Source: CAYFPX01 sp964519895
GTDB lineage: Bacteria; Myxococcota_A; UBA796; CAJQPC01
Direction: 5' to 3'
Length of the DNA: 64,000 nt
NCBI GenBank assembly: GCA_964519895.1
Contig: CAZFLE010000013.1
Span: 32,642-96,641, forward strand
Shown: piece by piece, positions 49,343 to 57,528 of the stretch
How the letters are laid out: every line of letters starts with the position of its first letter
How positions within the stretch are numbered: position 1 is the first letter of the stretch
The notes under the pieces: model-generated
Database searches by the model: none
The model's input: the letters and a program-made list of their open reading frames with translations, nothing else
Told to the model about the DNA's origin: nothing
Position numbers and translations under genes: made by a program

Positions 49343-51151
49343 CTACTCCACCTTGCCAAGGGTCACCACGGTCCAAGCCGTGTCCGGGACATCCGCACCG
49401 TTCACCGGCTGGACCGCGTATTCACGGGCGACGGGTGCTGCCGCCGCGTCCGACAGCGTCACGCCTCTGCCGCCATACAGGCCATTCAGGCCATAGGCCT
49501 TTCGGAGGACTTCGGCAGTGGTCTCCAACTCCGGGGGAATGGGGGAGTCCGGCCCCAACGCTTCGATCTGTCTCGACCTCAAGTGGAACGTCTCAGAATC
49601 CAGGCCAGCCGCATCAAGGGTCTTGTGAAGGCCCGCACCTGGGTCCTCTAGGTCATTGGCGATAGCCCGGTGGACGTCCGCCCAACGAATCTCAGCGACA
49701 GAGCCAGTCAATGGAAGCTCATGCGTGTCTATGACGATGGCGTGCACGTACCGTCCTCGCGCAAACCCGGTGATGCTCTCTTCGTCCCAGCCCACTGCCC
49801 TGAGTGCGTCGGCAGCACAACCGTCGTACCCCGCCAAGTCATCCACTCGCGAGAAGAAGTAGAACGGCCGATCACCACGGCCAAAGGCCGCATCCAGCGT
49901 GGACGGCGGGGCTTCGGCTCTTGTGGGCACCAGCCGCACCACAAACCGCGGCACCCCCCCCTCCGCCGCATCCCGTGCCAGGTCCTCCGCCGTCGTCACA
50001 CCGGCTTTCGCTGACCGCAGCCTGGCCGCCTGGGCGTCCAGGGTCTGAGCCGGCAGGGCCATCCGCGTCATCGCCCGCGCCGCCAGCCCCACGTCCGCTG
50101 CGCCCAACACCAGGTCCAGCGACGCCAGAACAAGCCGAAGACGCGCCCGGTCCGTCGACCCGGCGATGTCCTGGCCACCCTCGCCGGCCCGGGCTGCGCC
50201 GTAGCCATCGATGGCGCCCTCGAGCTCTCGCGCGCCGCCTGCAAGCCCCGCACCCGCCCCGAGGAGCCCGAGCAGCACCGCGGTCCCCCCGGACGCGAAC
50301 GCCGCAGCGACCCCCAGGGTGAAGCTCAGCAGAGGCCCCGACCAGCTCAGCACGGCCTCCTGCAGCTGGACCTGGTCGCGCCAGCTCAGCGCCGCGACGC
50401 TGAGTGGATCCCCCGCTGCCCGTGCGGCTTCGTCGATGCCCAGGGCCTGCTGGGTCGCATCCAGCAGAGGCCCCAGCTCGTGCAGCGCGAGATCGCCGCT
50501 CTCGATCCGTGCCCGGGTGTCGTCGATGAAGCCGCGGACCTCGGCCACCCGCGGAACGAGCCCGCCGAAGAGTTCGGCATCGCTCCGTTCAGGGCCCACG
50601 TCCGCGGCGTCGAAGAGCGCCAGCTCCGGCGCTGCCCGGAACAACTCGCCCCGGCGCTCCCGCAACAGTGCTAGCTGCACCTGTCCGGCGGCCGCTGACT
50701 CCTGGGAGTCTGCTAGGGCCTCGGGCCCAAGCAACGCCCCCAGCTGCGGTGCGTAGGCCCCCTGCTGCCGCACCTGATCTGCTTCTGCCGTGATCAGCCC
50801 GTCGAGCTCGGCGACGCGCCCGGCGGCTTCGCGCAGCAGCTCCCACGCTTCGCTCGACCCCGAGACGTCCCCATAGCGATCGCCCAGGTCCGACAGGGCC
50901 TGCTCGTTGTCATCCAGCCGCTCGTGGGCTTCGGTGCGCACCGCCGCATGGAAGATGGCCAGGTAGAGTTCATGCTCCTGCCCAGGGGACAGCCCGCTCG
51001 GGCCGACACAGGCCGGCTGCGACCGGCCCACGGTTTCTTCCAGCGCTGCTTGGTTGCCGTGGCTCGCCCCGCTGTACAGCTCGGGTCCACGAGGGACCGT
51101 CTCGCGGGCCGCCGGATCGAGCTGGGGGACCTGTTGCCTGGACGCGCCCAT
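49343..51151 (-). CDS. Polymorphic-toxin-like protein
   Basis: 602 residues. Residues about 1-60 contain ELYSGASHGNQAALEETVG, like the G-N-Q/A motif of eCIS-type or DUF4157-linked effectors. Residues 60-280 form a helical module that is shared with the protein at 47165-48037. A hydrophobic segment (PLLSFTLGVAAAFASGGTAV, about 285-325) follows, then helices, then from about 400 an unrelated C-terminal domain (PRFVVRLVPTRAEAPPS, FYFFSRVDDLAGYDG, VHAIVIDTHELPLTG). Small immunity-like gene downstream. The toxic activity is not recognised. ATG 51151. Confidence 0.5.
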   Translation of the reverse strand: MGASRQQVPQLDPAARETVPRGPELYSGASHGNQAALEETVGRSQPACVGPSGLSPGQEHELYLAIFHAAVRTEAHERLDDNEQALSDLGDRYGDVSGSSEAWELLREAAGRVAELDGLITAEADQVRQQGAYAPQLGALLGPEALADSQESAAAGQVQLALLRERRGELFRAAPELALFDAADVGPERSDAELFGGLVPRVAEVRGFIDDTRARIESGDLALHELGPLLDATQQALGIDEAARAAGDPLSVAALSWRDQVQLQEAVLSWSGPLLSFTLGVAAAFASGGTAVLLGLLGAGAGLAGGARELEGAIDGYGAARAGEGGQDIAGSTDRARLRLVLASLDLVLGAADVGLAARAMTRMALPAQTLDAQAARLRSAKAGVTTAEDLARDAAEGGVPRFVVRLVPTRAEAPPSTLDAAFGRGDRPFYFFSRVDDLAGYDGCAADALRAVGWDEESITGFARGRYVHAIVIDTHELPLTGSVAEIRWADVHRAIANDLEDPGAGLHKTLDAAGLDSETFHLRSRQIEALGPDSPIPPELETTAEVLRKAYGLNGLYGGRGVTLSDAAAAPVAREYAVQPVNGADVPDTAWTVVTLGKVE

Positions 51152-51250
51152 GGGGCCTCGCTGGGTGATGTCCCTGCAGCGTGCAAGCCACGTTCCAGTG
51201 TCTCGGTCCCTTCCATGAGCCGATCCGCAGCCCACGGACCGCCCCCTGGC

Positions 51251-51264
51251 CGACACCCCTGTCG
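51251..51264. repeat. Short hairpin CGACA-CCCC-TGTCG
   Basis: Arms CGACA (51251-51255) and TGTCG (51260-51264) around CCCC. The same arms and the flanking CC...AAC recur at 52979-52992 with loop GGGG. Copies flank the HisZ-like and following genes. Function unknown. Confidence 0.5.
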
Positions 51265-51298
51265 AACCCTCGACACCCCCGCCGTTACACCAGTTGCC

Positions 51299-52387
51299 AT
51301 GCCTCGGCGCCTGACCCGCCCCCTCCGCCGCTTCACGGGCGATCCCCTGCGCTGGCTCGCCGAGGACCTGCCGGCCAGCGAGCTGCGCTCGGTCGAGCTC
51401 GAGGTGGCCGCCCGGCGTGCCGCTCGGCGGTCTCCCTCCAGCCTCCTGGGCGCCTCCGATCGCAAGGAGGTGCAGCCGTCCCCACTGGACGCCCGGGAGC
51501 TCGATCGCCTGGTCGCGGCCGCGTGGGACGCGATCCCGGCCCTGTTCCGAGCCGTCGACCTGTCTCCGGTCGAACCCTTGGGCGCCAGCGCAGCCCTGGC
51601 GGGCACCCCCCAGGACAACGTGCTCACCGCGACCCGCGACCTCGAGGTCCTGTCCGACCCGACCATCGCCTTTGCCCGGCTGGCGGCCCACCAGCGTCGC
51701 TGGGACCCGGAGCGAGCGGTCCACCTGGCGGCTGCCCCCCGTCTGATCCGCATGCAGAAGCTCGAGAGCGAGGGCCACACCCGCCACTTCCGCCTTATCG
51801 CCCTGGGCAGCGCCGGCCGCGAAGGACCCTCCGAAGCCTTCGTCCTGGACGCCCTGCGACGCCACGTCGACGCCTATGTCTCCCTGCTGCTGGCGGCGCG
51901 AGAGCGGGGCTACGACGTGGGCGGGTTGGAGCTCCGGGTCACCGATCCTGCAATGGCCTTGACCCTGGCGGACCGCGCGGGCATCGACGTGCACGGCCAG
52001 CGCTGGCCGGACGCCCAGGCGGCCTGGGACCGGTCAGCCAGCCCGCCGCCCCGGGATTGCGCCGTGCCAGAAGACCTGCTGGACCCCGACCGCGATACCC
52101 AGCTGGCCCGACGGACCCAGGCGGTGCGGGACCAGGTCTTTGCCCCCCTCGGCCAGCGCTTCCCGGAGCTGGCCCTGACCTTTGATCCCGGGCGGCTCCG
52201 CCAGGCGACCTACTACACGGGACTGTGCTTCCACATCCGGGTCGACGGCTTTCCGGGCGGCGCCTGGCCCATCATCGACGGCGGGCTGACCGACTGGACG
52301 GCGCAGATCTTGAGCGATCGCAAGGAGCGGTTCTTCGGCAGCGGCTGCGGACTGGAGCTGTTGGTGCGCTTCCTCCAGCCCCGCTGA
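51299..52387 (+). CDS. HisZ-like / histidyl-tRNA synthetase-fold protein
   Basis: 362 residues. YYTGLCFHIRVDGFPGGAWPIIDGGLTDW and ERFFGSGCGLELLVRFL at the C-terminus resemble motif 3-like parts of class II histidyl-tRNA synthetases and of HisZ, the ATP phosphoribosyltransferase regulatory subunit. The N-terminal part (PLRRFTGDPLRWLA) and RMQKLESEGHTRHFRLIALG fit the HisZ core less well. No hisG gene is near. It could be a HisZ homologue or a stand-alone HisRS-like paralogue. ATG 51299 follows the hairpin-rich intergenic DNA and the gene is divergent from the toxin-like gene (147 bp apart). Confidence 0.55.
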   Translation: MPRRLTRPLRRFTGDPLRWLAEDLPASELRSVELEVAARRAARRSPSSLLGASDRKEVQPSPLDARELDRLVAAAWDAIPALFRAVDLSPVEPLGASAALAGTPQDNVLTATRDLEVLSDPTIAFARLAAHQRRWDPERAVHLAAAPRLIRMQKLESEGHTRHFRLIALGSAGREGPSEAFVLDALRRHVDAYVSLLLAARERGYDVGGLELRVTDPAMALTLADRAGIDVHGQRWPDAQAAWDRSASPPPRDCAVPEDLLDPDRDTQLARRTQAVRDQVFAPLGQRFPELALTFDPGRLRQATYYTGLCFHIRVDGFPGGAWPIIDGGLTDWTAQILSDRKERFFGSGCGLELLVRFLQPR

Positions 52388-52391
52388 CGGA

Positions 52392-52874
52392 TTAGCCCTG
52401 GTCCAGGTGCTCTCTGGGCGCCACCAGCAGCCCCACCAGCCGTCTCAGGTCGCACACCGAGACATCCCAGTCCTCGCGCCATCCCGTCCATGCGCAGGGC
52501 AATCCCTGGTGGCGCAGCCGCAGTCCGGGACCCCCCCGGTGCCGCACCTGGGACAGCGTCAGCAGCCGTCCACCGACCCAGGCCCAGCTCCGGGGCTCCT
52601 GCCCGTGGGCCAGGCGCCAGAGCTGCCGGCGGAACCATCGCAGCTGGTTCGGTTCCAGCCGGAGCTCGGCCTGGGCTTCAGGACACCCCCGCCGCCATCG
52701 TCGCAGCGAGTAGAGCCGCCGCCCGGGGCTCCACGTGACGGCCAGCCGGTCGCCCGTGTGGCGGCGGATCGCAGGCCGTGCGATCAGCGCGGCCATGGCA
52801 GCCAGTGCCGGGACCGGGTGATCGGCACCCGGCCAGGCTGGGATCAGCAGGGAGTCCGAATCGAGAGTGCTCAT
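52392..52874 (-). CDS. Hypothetical basic protein
   Basis: 160 residues, Arg/Trp-rich, with alternating strands and helices (RLAVTWSPGRRLYSLRRW, LEPNQLRWFRRQLWRLAHG, WAWVGGRLLTLSQV). No motif recognised. ATG 52874 is chosen; an in-frame ATG at 52946 is also possible. Convergent with the HisZ-like gene, four bases apart. It could be a small DNA-binding or phage-type protein, but nothing supports that specifically. Confidence 0.45.
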   Translation of the reverse strand: MSTLDSDSLLIPAWPGADHPVPALAAMAALIARPAIRRHTGDRLAVTWSPGRRLYSLRRWRRGCPEAQAELRLEPNQLRWFRRQLWRLAHGQEPRSWAWVGGRLLTLSQVRHRGGPGLRLRHQGLPCAWTGWREDWDVSVCDLRRLVGLLVAPREHLDQG

Positions 52875-52978
52875 GGCGTTGTCCGTGTCCGAGGGTTCGC
52901 CGTCTACCCAGCAAGGCCCGATCCAAGCCCTGGACGCGCTGTTCATGCGGCGCGACGGTAGCGCTCCTGTCGACTGAC

Positions 52979-52992
52979 CGACAGGGGTGTCG
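52979..52992. repeat. Short hairpin CGACA-GGGG-TGTCG
   Basis: Arms CGACA (52979-52983) and TGTCG (52988-52992) around GGGG, preceded by C and followed by AAC. It differs from the copy at 51251-51264 only in the loop, which is the complement. Located 7 bp downstream of the HxsB-like gene end, so it may also act as a 3' hairpin. Confidence 0.5.
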
Positions 52993-52998
52993 AACAGA

Positions 52999-54498
52999 TC
53001 AGTAGACGCTCTCGGACGGATCCCGGGACCGGGACAGCGTCCATCGCCGGAAGGCCTGCTCAACGGCGCCAGACTCGTCGTCTCGCAGCTTCTCGAGCAG
53101 CAGCCGCGCGATGGTCATGTGCTCATGACACTTGAACGTGTTCGGACGCTGGGCGAACAGATCGCCGTTCATCATGTAGTTGTGCAGGGGCCGGACCCCG
53201 CAGAACGGCGCGTTCCAGCAGGACTCGCACTGGGGCAGGGTGTCCAGCAAGCTGGCGATGGCCAGGGTCTTCAGCGTGGGGTGGTTCGCCACTTCCTCGT
53301 AGGTGCTGGACGCCACGTTGCCGAGCACGAACAGGTCGTCACCCATCGCGTGGATCATGCGGCCTTCGTCGCTGGGCAGGATGGTGCCGTCGTGGCTGTA
53401 GGCCAGCTGGCCCGTGCCCGAGCCGACAGGGCTGCGGATGTCGACAAAGTTCGGATCGTCCGGGGTGAGCATCTTCATCAAGAAGGTGGACGCGGTGCCT
53501 TCCTGGATCTGAACGCCCTGCTGGTTCAGCTCCAGGATGTAGTCCAAGGCCTTGTTGTAGAACGCCATGTACTCCTGGTGGGAGTAGCCGATGGCCTTCC
53601 ATGTCTTGGTGGCGAAGCCGAAGGGGTTGAGCGGCCGCAGGTGGATGTTCCGGATGCCCAGGCTCACGTAGAGATCGATGATCTCCTTGTAGCGGTCCAG
53701 GCTCCTGCGGGTTGTTGTCATGAGCGCGTCGACGTGCCACAGGTCGGGATCGCGGCCCTTGTCCACCCAGAGCTGGTTGAAGTGGCCCATCCACTTGAGC
53801 ACGTCGGCGTAGGCGTTGCCGCCCTTCTTCCAGCCGCGGTTGAAGTTGTGCACGTCTTCTGGGCCGTCCAGCGACGTGCACACCAGCACGTCGTGGTCGA
53901 CCAGCCACTGGGCCCGCTCCTCGGTCATGTAGGTCATGTTGGTGACCAGGGAGTGCGTGAGCTGCTTGTTCTCGTAGCGGTTCTTCTCGCGGGAGTAGGC
54001 GACCACGAACTCGATCACGTCGAAGTTCACCGTGGGCTCGCCGCCCTGGAACTCGAAGTTCAGGTAGGGGTTCGGAGACTTCATGGCGAAGTCCACCACC
54101 TGCTTGGCCGTGGCCAGCGACATGTCCGTGTCGACCCGGTCCATGTCGGTGCGGCTGGCGTGGCAGTATTGGCAGCTCTGGTTGCACCGCAGGGTGGTGA
54201 TCACCACGTGCAGGTGCGGGCCCATGCCCAGGAAGGCCCGCTTGCGGGCCAGCTTGCGGGACATGGCGTCCAGGTCCATGGCGACGCGCACGAAGCCCTT
54301 GTCCTGAAGAGCGGGGAACTCGGGGTGGGCCGGATCGATGCGCCCGGCCAGGAGCTCCTGGAAGTCGGCCGGGCTCAGCCAGTGATACTCGCCCGCGTCG
54401 CTGGTCAGCAGCACCTGGCCGCCCAGGTGGCCAAAGCGGAAGGGGCCGAGCTTGTCCGGCTGGAGCTCGGGCAGCGTGATCGGAATGCTGCGGCTCAT
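52999..54498 (-). CDS. hxsB: HxsB-like radical SAM/SPASM peptide maturase
   Basis: 499 residues. The N-terminal domain has GPFRFGHLGGQVLLTSDAGEY then LSPADFQELLAG, as in HxsB of His-Xaa-Ser systems. The radical SAM site is CNQSCQYCHAS (Cys105, Cys109, Cys112) with EFQGGEPTVNF. The C-terminal SPASM part has CESCWNAPFCGVRPLHNY and a later Cys in FKCHEH. This composition is typical of enzymes that crosslink or epimerise repeat peptides. ATG 54498 overlaps the stop of the small HxsD-like gene (ATGA). The putative substrate gene is 12 kb away at 40630-40995. Confidence 0.8.
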   Translation of the reverse strand: MSRSIPITLPELQPDKLGPFRFGHLGGQVLLTSDAGEYHWLSPADFQELLAGRIDPAHPEFPALQDKGFVRVAMDLDAMSRKLARKRAFLGMGPHLHVVITTLRCNQSCQYCHASRTDMDRVDTDMSLATAKQVVDFAMKSPNPYLNFEFQGGEPTVNFDVIEFVVAYSREKNRYENKQLTHSLVTNMTYMTEERAQWLVDHDVLVCTSLDGPEDVHNFNRGWKKGGNAYADVLKWMGHFNQLWVDKGRDPDLWHVDALMTTTRRSLDRYKEIIDLYVSLGIRNIHLRPLNPFGFATKTWKAIGYSHQEYMAFYNKALDYILELNQQGVQIQEGTASTFLMKMLTPDDPNFVDIRSPVGSGTGQLAYSHDGTILPSDEGRMIHAMGDDLFVLGNVASSTYEEVANHPTLKTLAIASLLDTLPQCESCWNAPFCGVRPLHNYMMNGDLFAQRPNTFKCHEHMTIARLLLEKLRDDESGAVEQAFRRWTLSRSRDPSESVY

Positions 54499-54716
54499 GC
54501 GCCCCTCTCGGCCAGGATGGTGTGGTGCAGAGCGTGGTTGGCCAATTCGTCGGCCAGCTTGTGGGCCAGCTTGGGGTGGGGATCGGTGAGGGTGACCACC
54601 ACGTCGTGGTCCCCGATCTCCACCTTGATCTGGGCCAGCCCTTCAAAGGTGCGAGCGGCGGTCTGGACGGCTTCGGCGGCGTAGAGCGAGCGGGAGAAGC
54701 GCAGCGTCTCAGCCAT
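54495..54716 (-). CDS. Small HxsD-like protein (paralogue)
   Basis: 73 residues, LRFSRSLYAAEAVQTAARTFEGLAQIKVEI then VVVTLTDPHPKLAHKLADELANHALHHTILAERGA. The order, S-L-Y-x(2)-E-A-V-x(2)-A-A and later L-x-x-E-L-A-N-x-x-L-x-x-T, resembles the HxsD family but is shorter. It overlaps hxsD (8 bp) and hxsB (4 bp). It may be the second subunit of an HxsD pair that presents the substrate to HxsB; that is inference. Confidence 0.6.
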   Translation of the reverse strand: MAETLRFSRSLYAAEAVQTAARTFEGLAQIKVEIGDHDVVVTLTDPHPKLAHKLADELANHALHHTILAERGA

Positions 54717-55161
54717 CGGCGGGCTTCTCCCAGGGGACCTCGATCTCCAGGGGGTCCTCGTCGAGCTCTTCTGCGTCCAGCTCGGCCAGCAAGGCGTCGA
54801 TGGTGCTGCGCCCAGGGTCGCTGAAGAAGGCCTTGGCCAGGGTGTACTCGCGGATGCGGCTGGTGGCTTGGCCCACCCGGATCCGGACGACCTGGTTCAG
54901 CAGCTCGTTGGCGAATTCGCCGGCCAGGGCCACGAGCTCGTCCTCGGTCGCGGCGGACTTGGTCCGGAGCTGGACCGAGACGGTCTTGTCGGCGGGCCGA
55001 CCCAGGAACAGGTAGCAACGGTCCAGGAACAGGTAGCTGGCACCGTAGATGGCGTCCCGAGGGTAGATCTCCTCGTCGATGGCAAAGGTCACCCGGTGGG
55101 CGTCCAGGTCGAAGAGCAGCTCCGAGGACCCTTCGGTCCCCTCTGCGTTGTCAGCGCTCAT
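54709..55161 (-). CDS. hxsD: HxsD-like protein of the His-Xaa-Ser system
   Basis: 150 residues. The core matches what I recall of HxsD: VTFAIDEEIYPRDAIYGASYLFLDRCYLFLG then LAGEFANELLNQVVRIRVGQATSRIREYTLAKAF. The last 30 residues are an acidic tail (LDAEELDEDPLEIEVPWE). The function in the family is not known. It starts at ATG 55161, overlapping the stop of the Tat-signal gene by one base. It is the second gene of the operon. Confidence 0.7.
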   Translation of the reverse strand: MSADNAEGTEGSSELLFDLDAHRVTFAIDEEIYPRDAIYGASYLFLDRCYLFLGRPADKTVSVQLRTKSAATEDELVALAGEFANELLNQVVRIRVGQATSRIREYTLAKAFFSDPGRSTIDALLAELDAEELDEDPLEIEVPWEKPADG

Positions 55162-55655
55162 CAGAGGGCGTCCGGGCCGAAGCGGTCGACCCGCTCCCCG
55201 TGGGTCAGCAGCCTGCCCAGCATGGCGGGGTCGGCCTCGGTCCGCAGCTCGTTGGCGGACACGCGGTGTGCCAGGGCCATCAGAGCTCGTCCCAGGGATT
55301 CCTCGGTGGCCCGATCGCCCTGGCCGCCGTCCATCACGATGAAGTCCATGAAGTGGCTATGAGCGACGCCCCGGGGAGATCCGCGGTGGGCGCACAGGTG
55401 GACCTGGACCGGGGAGAGGGTCTCGTGCACGAGGTTCAGGATGACCGCGCCGCGCTGGGGGGACGAGACGGAGGCCAGCAACCACCCGTGACCCAGGGCG
55501 CTGCCTCGGGTCAGGGGGGCGACGATCCACCACGGCTCGGAGCCCGGGACCAGCGCGTCGATGAAGGCGGCAGCGTGGGCCCGGGGCGCTGGCAGGGCAC
55601 CAAATGCTGCTGTGCCCACGGCCATCTTTCGGATGAGGTCTCTGCGGCTGTCCAT
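55161..55655 (-). CDS. Tat-signal protein of hxs-like operon
   Basis: 164 residues. The N-terminus DSRRDLIRKMAVGTAAFGAL is a twin-arginine signal (S-R-R-D-L-I-R-K) with a cleavage site near PRAHA. The mature part has GHGWLLASVSSPQRGAVILNL, LCAHRGSPRGVAHSHFMDFI and VMDGGQGDRATEESL. Family unknown. As the first gene of the run it could be an exported partner or receptor of the modified peptide. ATG 55655; divergent from the GT-C-like gene, 103 bp apart, where the promoter should lie. Confidence 0.55.
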   Translation of the reverse strand: MDSRRDLIRKMAVGTAAFGALPAPRAHAAAFIDALVPGSEPWWIVAPLTRGSALGHGWLLASVSSPQRGAVILNLVHETLSPVQVHLCAHRGSPRGVAHSHFMDFIVMDGGQGDRATEESLGRALMALAHRVSANELRTEADPAMLGRLLTHGERVDRFGPDAL

Positions 55656-55758
55656 TCCAAGGCCGGATTGAGGGGACGGACCGGCACCATACCACGCTGT
55701 AGAGACCTTCGGCAGGAACCTGACAGGCCCTCGCGCCGGGCCCGATAGACTCCCCGCC

Positions 55759-57528
55759 GTGCTCCCCGATCGCGTCGTCGCCTGGCTCGAAAGGCCCGCT
55801 GCCCCGTGGGTGGCGCTGGCCCTTGCGGTGGTGCTCTCGCTCGGCGTGCTGGCCGAGCCCTTCGCCGCCGACGACTTCCTGCTGTGGGCGACCCACGCGG
55901 GGCTGTGGGGCGAGTGGCGCGGGCCTTGGACGCTGTTCAACTACTTCCCGGACGACCCGGCCATCCGGTCCCAGCTGATGGACTCGGGCGTGCTGTCCTG
56001 GTGGGCCCATCCGAACCTGAACCTGAGCTTCTGGCGTCCGCTCGCCAGCATCACCCACTGGCTGGACTTCTCGGTGTTCGGGACCTCGGCTGCCGCGCAC
56101 CACGCACACAGCTTGCTGTGGTTTGCAGCGATGGGCGGATCTGCTGCGGTGGTCTACCGGCAGCTGATCCCCACGCGGTGGGTGGCGGCGCTCGCGGCGG
56201 CCCTCTTCGTGTTCGAGGACGTGCACGGCGTCTCGACGGGGTGGATCGCCAGCCGCAACCTCTTGCTGGCCATGACCTTTGGCACGCTGGCGCTGGCGGC
56301 CCACCACCGCTGGCGACAAGGCGGGGGTTGGACCTGGGCCGTCGCAGCGCCTGGCCTGCTGGCGCTGGCGGTGCTCTCGGCCGAGGCCGGCATTGCGGTG
56401 GTCGGGTACCTGGTGGCCTATGCCCTGTGCCTGGAGCAGGGCCCGCTGGTTCGCCGGCTGGCGACCCTGGCGCCCGCGGGGCTCGTCGCCATCGGGTGGC
56501 GAATCACCTACCAGGCTTTGGGCTACGGGGTCGTGGGCAGCGGCCACTACCTGGACCCGGTCATGAACCCCGTGGCTTTCGTCGGGCGGCTCGTCACCCA
56601 GATCCCGGTCCTCGTGATGGGTCACCTGGCGGCGTCCCCCCTGGACGGGCTGGTCGTCTACCCGCACCTGCTCTGGGTGTGCCTGGTGGTCGGCGGGCTC
56701 TGGTTCGCGTGGCTGTGGGCGGCCTTTGGGGGGCTGCTCCGGAGCTCGCCGCTGGCCCGCTTCTTCCTGCTGGGCATGATCATCACCGCCGCGCCCCTGG
56801 CGACAGGTGTGCCCCAGGACCGACTGCTGACGCCGATCGCTCTGGGTGGCTTCGGACTGATCGCCCTCTGTCTTCAGGCGGTGCGGCGGGGTCAGATCGG
56901 CTGGGGGGCCAAGGCCCTGGGTTGGATCTGGATCGCCTTTCACGGGGTGATCTCGCCACTGGCTCTCCCGACCCGCGCCAAGGCCATGCCGGCACTGGGC
57001 GGGCTGTCCCGGCAGATCGCCGACGCCATGCCCGACACGCCGGGGGTTGACGTGGTGCTGCTGAATGTGCCCTTCGATGTGGTCAGCTACTACCCTCACG
57101 CGATGCGCACGTTGAGCGGCGAGGCCGTGCCGGGCAACCTGCGGGTCCTCTACACGGGCTTCTCGGACCTCGTGCTCACGCGAACCGGGGACCACACCGT
57201 GGAGCTGGCCCCCCGGGGTGGCTTCCTGTCCACGTGGCGGGACCGGATCGCCCGAGGGGACGAGCCGGGCTTTGCGGTGGGCGACACCGTGGTCGTCGAG
57301 GGCATGACCGCCCGGGTGCTTGCGGTGACCGCAGCCGGCCGCCCGGAGCGGGTGTCGTTCACGTTCGCCGACCCGCTCGAGTCGATGCACTGGCTCACCT
57401 ACGACGCGGACTGGCCGATGCCGGTGACCCTGCCTCCGATCGGTGGGACCTTCCAGGTGCAAGCCTTTGACGTGTTTGCCGCGCTGGAGACGACCGTCGG
57501 AGGCCGCGTGCCGGACAAGGCCCGATGA
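55759..57528 (+). CDS. Polytopic membrane protein, GT-C glycosyltransferase-like
   Basis: 589 residues, about ten to eleven helices in the first 420 residues and a soluble C-terminal domain. FAADDFLLWATHAG at residue about 33 gives the D-D pair in the first loop that is the hallmark of GT-C lipid-linked sugar transferases. NYFPDDPAI and SFWRPLASITHWLDF follow. It should transfer a sugar from a lipid carrier in the periplasm, but the specificity is unknown and the assignment is tentative. Start GTG 55759. Its stop overlaps the S66 peptidase start (ATGA). Confidence 0.6.
   Translation: MLPDRVVAWLERPAAPWVALALAVVLSLGVLAEPFAADDFLLWATHAGLWGEWRGPWTLFNYFPDDPAIRSQLMDSGVLSWWAHPNLNLSFWRPLASITHWLDFSVFGTSAAAHHAHSLLWFAAMGGSAAVVYRQLIPTRWVAALAAALFVFEDVHGVSTGWIASRNLLLAMTFGTLALAAHHRWRQGGGWTWAVAAPGLLALAVLSAEAGIAVVGYLVAYALCLEQGPLVRRLATLAPAGLVAIGWRITYQALGYGVVGSGHYLDPVMNPVAFVGRLVTQIPVLVMGHLAASPLDGLVVYPHLLWVCLVVGGLWFAWLWAAFGGLLRSSPLARFFLLGMIITAAPLATGVPQDRLLTPIALGGFGLIALCLQAVRRGQIGWGAKALGWIWIAFHGVISPLALPTRAKAMPALGGLSRQIADAMPDTPGVDVVLLNVPFDVVSYYPHAMRTLSGEAVPGNLRVLYTGFSDLVLTRTGDHTVELAPRGGFLSTWRDRIARGDEPGFAVGDTVVVEGMTARVLAVTAAGRPERVSFTFADPLESMHWLTYDADWPMPVTLPPIGGTFQVQAFDVFAALETTVGGRVPDKAR

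Noticed and set aside
52999..54498. PqqE or anaerobic sulfatase maturase
   Set aside because: The N-terminal domain and the neighbouring HxsD-like genes fit HxsB better; no pqq or sulfatase gene is adjacent.
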